In this document: in pieces, positions 15,185-19,271 of the stretch
Numbering within the stretch: the stretch's first letter is position 1
Layout: each line of letters begins with the position of its first letter
DNA from: Stramenopiles sp. TOSAG23-3
Taxonomy: Eukaryota > Sar
DNA length: 19,271 bases
Direction of reading: 5' to 3'
Assembly (NCBI GenBank): GCA_900128585.1
Contig: LT642375.1
Location: 554 to 19,824, forward strand
Made by a program: the position numbers and the translations under genes
The notes under the pieces: model-generated
Told to the model about the DNA's origin: nothing
Database searches by the model: none
The model's input: only the letters and a program-made list of their open reading frames with translations

Positions 15185-17629
15185 ATGGCGGCGGTTTCCA
15201 ATCCTTGGCTTGTTTTCCTGGCAACTGTGCTGACTTGTCCTATCCTCTTGGTCTCCTCCTCGACGTTTCCGCAGTGGGCGTCGGCAAGATATGGGCTCCG
15301 ATTCGAAACGATGGGGGGATGGCCGACAGTTGCAAGGGAACTTTTGGACACGCGGGTGTCCCAGAGCGTGTTAGGTGCCAATGGGGTGGCCTGGTTTCTC
15401 ACTTCCAAGGCAGATCTCGTGTGCTGCAGCAGTGTGCACGACTTGAGTGGGCAGTGCACGACGGTAGAGAGCGGGTTTTCCTCTGGGTCCTTCCTTGCAA
15501 GCATGAGCCCCGACGGGCCGGGACACGTCGCGGTCTTTGCAGAATCGGGGGAAATATCACTCTTCGGGGAAGACAGGGTAGAACCATGCTCGACAGGTAG
15601 AGCGGTCACTAGCACCGACGCGTTCGGCACACTGTTCGATGTCTACAGCGGCCGGGAATTTACCCTCGTCGCGTCGGAAACGGGGCTGCACGTCCTCGCG
15701 GCCGAGGGCAACAGCAAGGACTCCCTTGGGCTTCAACCGCTGTGGTCTTGGTCTAACCTCTGCGACGGGGCGAACCAGACGGTTGCCCCGGTCTACAGCG
15801 TCACATGTGCAGATGACGGATCCAACTGCGGGGCGGGGACTGAGCAGTGCTTTCTTTGGTTTGATGTTGCGGAAAAGAGACGAATTAGGCACGAGTGGAC
15901 GGGCGGGCTCCTCGATGGTCGGCCGATCGCCGCCGTGTTTGCCGAGGGCTCGTACTGGGTCGCCACATCCAGGTCTTTGAACGAGTACAGGCTGCTCCCG
16001 ATAGCGGGAGCTGCCGCAGGAGTCTGGCAACGCTACGCGGGCGGGCCCGGGGGGCTCCCGGCCGCGAACATCACGGACCTCGTGGCTGGCCCGGGATCAA
16101 CTCTCGTGCTCGCCACTGCATCCGGAGTGGTCATCTTCGTGGACGGCAGGTTCGACTTTTTGGCTGGCCCGCGGTGGCTGGCCACGGACAACGCCACAGA
16201 CTCCGTTGCCTTCCTGAGCACAATCGAGAACGGAACGGTCGTCGTAGGGTCGTCGAAATTTCCCGGAATCTCGGTGCTGTCACTGAAGGAGTGGACCCTG
16301 CGTGCCAAGGCTATACACTTCCAACAGACGGTCGCCCCGCGACATTTTCGACTGCACACGGGGCTGATATCGAGCCTTCCGTTGGCCGAGTTTGGCAATC
16401 TGGAGTCCGCCGACACGAATGCACCGGACGACAACGACGGGCTTTGGGCAGAGGACTACCTGGCCGCGCAAAGCTTTCGGTACGCAGTAGGAGACGATCC
16501 CGCTGCCAAGAAAGACGCTGCCGCGCAAGCGCTCCAGATGCTGACCACCCTAGAGAACCTGGTGAACGTGACCGGCGTCGCCGGCCTTCCTGCGAGGACC
16601 ATGGTAGCGCACGCAGCCCATAAGAACGAGCCTGACCACTGGGGGTGGAACCCTTCGCTGACAAAAGAGGGGTGGTGGTTCATCGGGAACACATCGAGCG
16701 ACGAGATGACGGGCCACATGTTCGGTCTCTCAGTTTTCATGGACGTGGGGCCGGTCCACTTGGAGTCCGCGGGAGCCCGGGCTCAAAAGCTGATGAACGA
16801 CATGGTCACCAGGATCGTGAAGGGTGGGTTGGTTTTGAGGGACATTGAGTGGACCCATGAAACGAAGTGGGGCCACTGGGATCCTTTGGACCTGAACGGG
16901 AACTTTTCGTGGTCCGACGAGCGGGGGCTTAACTCGCTCCAAATACTTGCATACTTAGCCACGGCGTTGGCGCACCAGCCGTCCCCGGAAAAGATCGCAG
17001 AGGAGCCGTACAAGTCCTACCTTGCTGTGCTTGGTCGTCTGGTCGATGCCGAAGGGTACCTTTTGAACATTCTGAACCAAAAAATTACAAGCCCGGGAGA
17101 GATCAATTTCTCAGACAACGACTTGGCGTTCAAGCCCTACTATACCCTAGGTGCTGCCTGCCAGTTTGGGTCGTTTGCAAACGGCAAGCGGTCGTTCTCA
17201 TCCCCCGAGTTTGCGGCGTTGTGTAGAAAGATTGCCCCCGCGTTTCAGGCCAGCATCCAGCGGGCATGGCGGGTCATTGCTCCTGGGAAGCAAAGCATGT
17301 TCGGCTTCATCTATGCTGCGGTAGTCGAGCTGAGTCCTGAGGCCAAAGCAGACGACGCTGTCCAAGCATCAATAGAAACACTACAGGAGTACCCTGTGGA
17401 CATAATAGAGTGGCCCACGGACAACCGCAAACGGGTCGACCTCGATGCAGATCAGGCCATGCTGCCATCAATCCTAAGGAGCAGGACAGCAATCCCGCGC
17501 CACCAGTCTGCTGCGTTGCGGTGGTGCGACGACCCATTTGCGTTTGTCGGTGGGACTGGCATGAGGGAGGAGGACCCGACATTCTTCCTTGGCGCGTTCT
17601 GGTTGGCGGCGTTTCATCAGTTTGTGTGA
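15185..17629 (+). CDS. Secreted beta-propeller plus alpha-toroid (six-hairpin glycosidase-like) protein
   Basis: From the ATG at 15185 the protein has 814 residues (the frame opens 23 codons earlier at 15116). The chosen start gives a clean signal peptide, MAAVSNPWLVFLATVLTCPI plus LLVSSS. Residues about 40-390 look like a propeller of regulator/PQQ type, with repeated strand pairs such as GPGHVAVFAESGEISLF, FTLVASETGLHVL, AAVFAEGSYWVATSRSLNEY and NITDLVAGPGSTLVLATASG. Residues about 410-814 are helical, with conserved-looking acidic and aromatic motifs: WNPSLTKEGWWFIGNTSSDE, MTGHMFGLSVFMDVGP, WTHETKWGHWDPLDLNG, WSDERGLNSLQILAYLATAL, NFSDNDLAFKPYYTL and RHQSAALRWCDDPF. The WW..GDTSSDE..GH and ERGLNSLQ..SYL pattern occurs, as I remember it, in uncharacterised bacterial and algal proteins with a six-hairpin glycosidase-like fold. 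An extracellular glycan-degrading or -binding role is inferred, not shown. Several NxT/S sequons and Cys pairs fit secretion. Confidence 0.85.
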   Translation: MAAVSNPWLVFLATVLTCPILLVSSSTFPQWASARYGLRFETMGGWPTVARELLDTRVSQSVLGANGVAWFLTSKADLVCCSSVHDLSGQCTTVESGFSSGSFLASMSPDGPGHVAVFAESGEISLFGEDRVEPCSTGRAVTSTDAFGTLFDVYSGREFTLVASETGLHVLAAEGNSKDSLGLQPLWSWSNLCDGANQTVAPVYSVTCADDGSNCGAGTEQCFLWFDVAEKRRIRHEWTGGLLDGRPIAAVFAEGSYWVATSRSLNEYRLLPIAGAAAGVWQRYAGGPGGLPAANITDLVAGPGSTLVLATASGVVIFVDGRFDFLAGPRWLATDNATDSVAFLSTIENGTVVVGSSKFPGISVLSLKEWTLRAKAIHFQQTVAPRHFRLHTGLISSLPLAEFGNLESADTNAPDDNDGLWAEDYLAAQSFRYAVGDDPAAKKDAAAQALQMLTTLENLVNVTGVAGLPARTMVAHAAHKNEPDHWGWNPSLTKEGWWFIGNTSSDEMTGHMFGLSVFMDVGPVHLESAGARAQKLMNDMVTRIVKGGLVLRDIEWTHETKWGHWDPLDLNGNFSWSDERGLNSLQILAYLATALAHQPSPEKIAEEPYKSYLAVLGRLVDAEGYLLNILNQKITSPGEINFSDNDLAFKPYYTLGAACQFGSFANGKRSFSSPEFAALCRKIAPAFQASIQRAWRVIAPGKQSMFGFIYAAVVELSPEAKADDAVQASIETLQEYPVDIIEWPTDNRKRVDLDADQAMLPSILRSRTAIPRHQSAALRWCDDPFAFVGGTGMREEDPTFFLGAFWLAAFHQFV

Positions 17630-18483
17630 GGGAGGGGGAGCAAGTAACGTGATAGGGTGGGTTATCCTGGCACAAAGTAAATGTAAGTGATGTATGTGAC
17701 ATCAATAGCGAAATATTCAAAATTTTTTCGTATTCTTTTATACCCACGCACCGATAATGTCAAATTAAATTCCAAAATATAAATCAAAAACAAGAAAATT
17801 GGCTGTTATTTAAGTAATTAAATTTAGCTTCAAATATAAATCTACTTTTATAATATTTATTATGGTTTCCTCGTAGACTAATCCTAATAAATAAAACAAG
17901 AAAATTGGCTCATACCCTAATCCTAACTTGATCATGAAATTTTGTTTGTGTTCGTGTTATTACCTGTTAAAATGTATTCAGCGCAAAATGGATCGGTAAT
18001 TTTATTTAGAAGAGTAGTTATACATTATACAGCATTAAAATTGGATCGAAAATTCTACAACAATTATTTACAAACAACTCTTTTACTACAATTACCTGTT
18101 ATTACCTGTTAATTTATCGCCAGTCAAATCTTTTTTTTTAAATAAATAAAAGCTTAATAAACAAACAACAACAGGAACACACCGTACAGTTAGGGAAGTA
18201 GAGAAAAATTATTGTTGATGAATAAAATCTACAAGGAACAAAATAACGCACAGGCAAACACCATCACAGGCACAAACATAAGCACCACCAAAAGCACCAC
18301 CAAAACGTTTACTTCATTATTCGAACACATATTTACAGGGACGTCACCTCAATAAGTAGCACGATGGATGGAACGAAAGTAAAAACGAATCGGTCCTCAG
18401 AAATAAAATCGAAATATACATTATTAGTTAACAAACAGGCAGTGTGTTATATTATTCAAGATTAAAAAGTATTGAGGACTAGA
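17630..18483. other. AT-rich spacer before the polycation gene
   Basis: AT-rich DNA with short direct repeats (one listed separately; also attacctgtta words near 17959, 18093 and 18104). A slightly CA-rich stretch with gcaccaccaaaa repeated lies near 18281-18305. It should include the 3' UTR of the propeller/toroid gene and the promoter of the gene at 18484. I see no gene. Confidence 0.5.
17788..17910. repeat. 17-bp direct repeat, 106-bp period
   Basis: aaacaagaaaattggct occurs at 17788-17804 and again at 17894-17910 in the spacer. The flanking sequence is only loosely alike, so this is either an old duplication or a shared motif. Confidence 0.65.
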
Positions 18484-19271
18484 ATGTTTTCAAAGGCGTT
18501 CTTTGTCCTTTCCGTCTTCTTGGCGGCAAGCTGTTGTGTGCAGGGACAGTTTCTCCGTGGGAGGGAGGGAAGGGGCCTTGAGGACAATGCGGGGTTTGTC
18601 GCTGAAATGGAAGGTCGACGCCTGGGCAACAGCAACAATGATCTCTTTGCTGACAGTGTCTTTCTCGAAGGTGCCCTAGGGATGCAACAACGACGGCTTT
18701 CTTCGATGCTCCGTCCGGAGCTGAAAACTGCCCTCGTGGTTTATGATGACGAGAGCAGTGGCGAAGCGCACGGGCGAAGGTTGCGCAAGAAGAAGGGGAA
18801 AAAAAGGTCCCGTAAGCCTGCGCCGAGGAGGAGGGCTCCAAAGCGCGCACCGAGGAAGAGGGCTCCGAAGCGCGCACCGAGGAAGAGGGCCCCGAAGCGC
18901 GCGCCGAAGAGGAGGGCCCCGAAGCGCGCACCGAAGAGGAGGGCCCCGAAGCGCGCGCCGAAGAGGAGGGCCCCGAAGCGCGCACCGAAGAGGAGGGCCC
19001 CGAAGCGCGCACCGAAGAGGAGGGCCCCGAAGCGTGCACCGAGGAAGAGGAAACCAAAGCCTGCGCCAAGGAAGAGGGCTCCTAAGCGTTACAAGAAGAA
19101 TAAACCTTTGGAGAAGAGAAAGCGGAAGCATGTTAAGAAAGAAGGCAAGAAGAAGAAACCTTTGAAGAAGAAGCATGTTAAGAAAGACGGCAAGAAGAAG
19201 AAACCATTGAAGAAGAGAAAGGACAACAAGAAGAAACCTTTGAAGAAGAGAAAGAAGAAGCCTGTTAAGAA
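18484..19271 (+). CDS. Secreted polycationic Lys/Arg/Pro/Ala repeat protein (silaffin-like architecture), 3' end missing
   Basis: The frame opens with ATG at 18484 and runs 262 codons to the window edge without a stop, so the C terminus is missing. Residues 1-21 form a clear signal peptide (MFSKAFFVLSVFLAASCCVQG). Residues 22-100 are mixed, acidic to neutral, and contain four R-x-L motifs: RGL (30-32), RRL (45-47), RRL (70-72) and RRL (98-100). From residue 101 the chain is almost only basic residues and Pro/Ala: KKKGKKRSRKPAPRR, nine 9-residue units of the type RAPKRAPKR (117-197), then Lys-rich 15-residue units containing HVKKEGKKKKPLKK. Family is not recognised by homology. The layout (signal peptide, pro-region with R-x-L sites, polycationic repeats) resembles diatom silaffins and related silica-associated proteins, where R-x-L is a processing site; that is analogy. 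Alternatives are a histone-H1-like, antimicrobial or matrix polycation. RRLR at 98-101 also fits an RxLR pattern, but late and without an EER motif. Confidence 0.82.
   Translation, partial: MFSKAFFVLSVFLAASCCVQGQFLRGREGRGLEDNAGFVAEMEGRRLGNSNNDLFADSVFLEGALGMQQRRLSSMLRPELKTALVVYDDESSGEAHGRRLRKKKGKKRSRKPAPRRRAPKRAPRKRAPKRAPRKRAPKRAPKRRAPKRAPKRRAPKRAPKRRAPKRAPKRRAPKRAPKRRAPKRAPRKRKPKPAPRKRAPKRYKKNKPLEKRKRKHVKKEGKKKKPLKKKHVKKDGKKKKPLKKRKDNKKKPLKKRKKKPVK
18832..19074 (+). repeat. Nine tandem 27-bp coding repeats
   Basis: Units begin at 18832 and recur every 27 bases in frame, each coding nine residues. Units 1, 2 and 8 read RAPKRAPRK, units 3-7 read RAPKRAPKR, and unit 9 is diverged (RKPKPAPRK). 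Within units 3-6 the second Ala codon alternates gcg, gca, gcg, gca, pointing to duplication of a 54-bp pair. A partial tenth unit (RAPKRY) follows. Confidence 0.95.
19126..19248 (+). repeat. 45-bp coding repeats in the Lys-rich tail
   Basis: A 45-base unit (19126-19170) recurs at 19171-19215 with two differences, then as a shorter third copy (19216-19248). Each full unit encodes 15 residues, KHVKKxGKKKKPLKK, with x Glu or Asp. The array probably continues past the window edge. Confidence 0.88.

Noticed and set aside
18775-18786. RRLR as an oomycete RxLR effector motif
   Set aside because: It lies about 77 residues past the signal peptide, has no downstream EER, and is embedded in a basic run; the repeat architecture does not fit known effectors.
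18743-19165. Plus-strand frame with Ser-Ala-His-Arg-Arg-Gly-Gly-Pro-Arg repeats, and minus-strand frames over the same bases
   Set aside because: These are shifted readings of the 27-bp array. Only the frame starting at 18484 has a signal peptide, an ordinary pro-region and unit variation that is mostly synonymous.
1-19271. Prokaryotic features: operons, Shine-Dalgarno sites, CRISPR arrays, insertion sequences
   Set aside because: The genes are eukaryotic (axonemal, spliceosomal, RhoGAP), widely spaced and individually oriented. No spacer-repeat array with unique spacers and no transposase were seen.

Overview
The window looks like nuclear DNA of a flagellated, intron-poor protist, most likely a stramenopile alga or relative. 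The inference rests on GC-rich, apparently intronless coding blocks set in very AT-rich, microsatellite-laden spacers, a clear ciliary dynein regulatory complex gene (DRC4/GAS8), a spliceosomal RES-complex RRM gene, and secreted proteins including one that resembles polycationic biomineral proteins. The lineage is not proven by the sequence; no rRNA or plastid gene is present.

Layout, left to right. A SANT/Myb-like putative DNA-binding protein (+, 987-2871) is split into two frames at an 11-G run. It faces a cyclophilin-type prolyl isomerase with a C-terminal membrane anchor (-, 3341-4123). Next comes an AT-rich patch with a decayed fragment of a molybdenum cofactor sulfurase gene (-, about 4600-4895) and an adjacent tRNA-like cloverleaf (-, 4901-4968). 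An unrecognised Ala/Lys-rich protein follows (-, 5144-6259). A secreted beta-helix-like protein (+, 7178-8281) converges on DRC4/GAS8 (-, 8621-10036). A 2.4 kb gene-free AT-rich spacer holds several simple repeats, including a G-quadruplex-type (CGGGT)7 array. Then come a RhoGAP-domain protein that appears to lack the arginine finger (+, 12476-14098), a minimal RBMX2/Ist3-type splicing factor (-, 14281-14637), and a large secreted propeller plus alpha-toroid protein (+, 15185-17629). At the right edge is an incomplete secreted protein made almost wholly of Lys/Arg/Pro/Ala repeats (+, 18484 to beyond 19271).

The genes do not form one pathway; this is an ordinary eukaryotic arrangement of independent transcription units, with convergent pairs about 180-470 bp apart and divergent pairs sharing spacers of 0.5-2.4 kb. 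The most unusual item is the edge gene: a signal peptide, an acidic/neutral pro-region with four R-x-L motifs, then nine 27-bp repeats encoding a strongly basic Arg-Ala-Pro-Lys array and a Lys-rich tail, an architecture reminiscent of silaffin-type proteins. Other points worth attention are the apparently finger-less RhoGAP, the MOCOS relic with the neighbouring tRNA-like fold, and the two secreted proteins.
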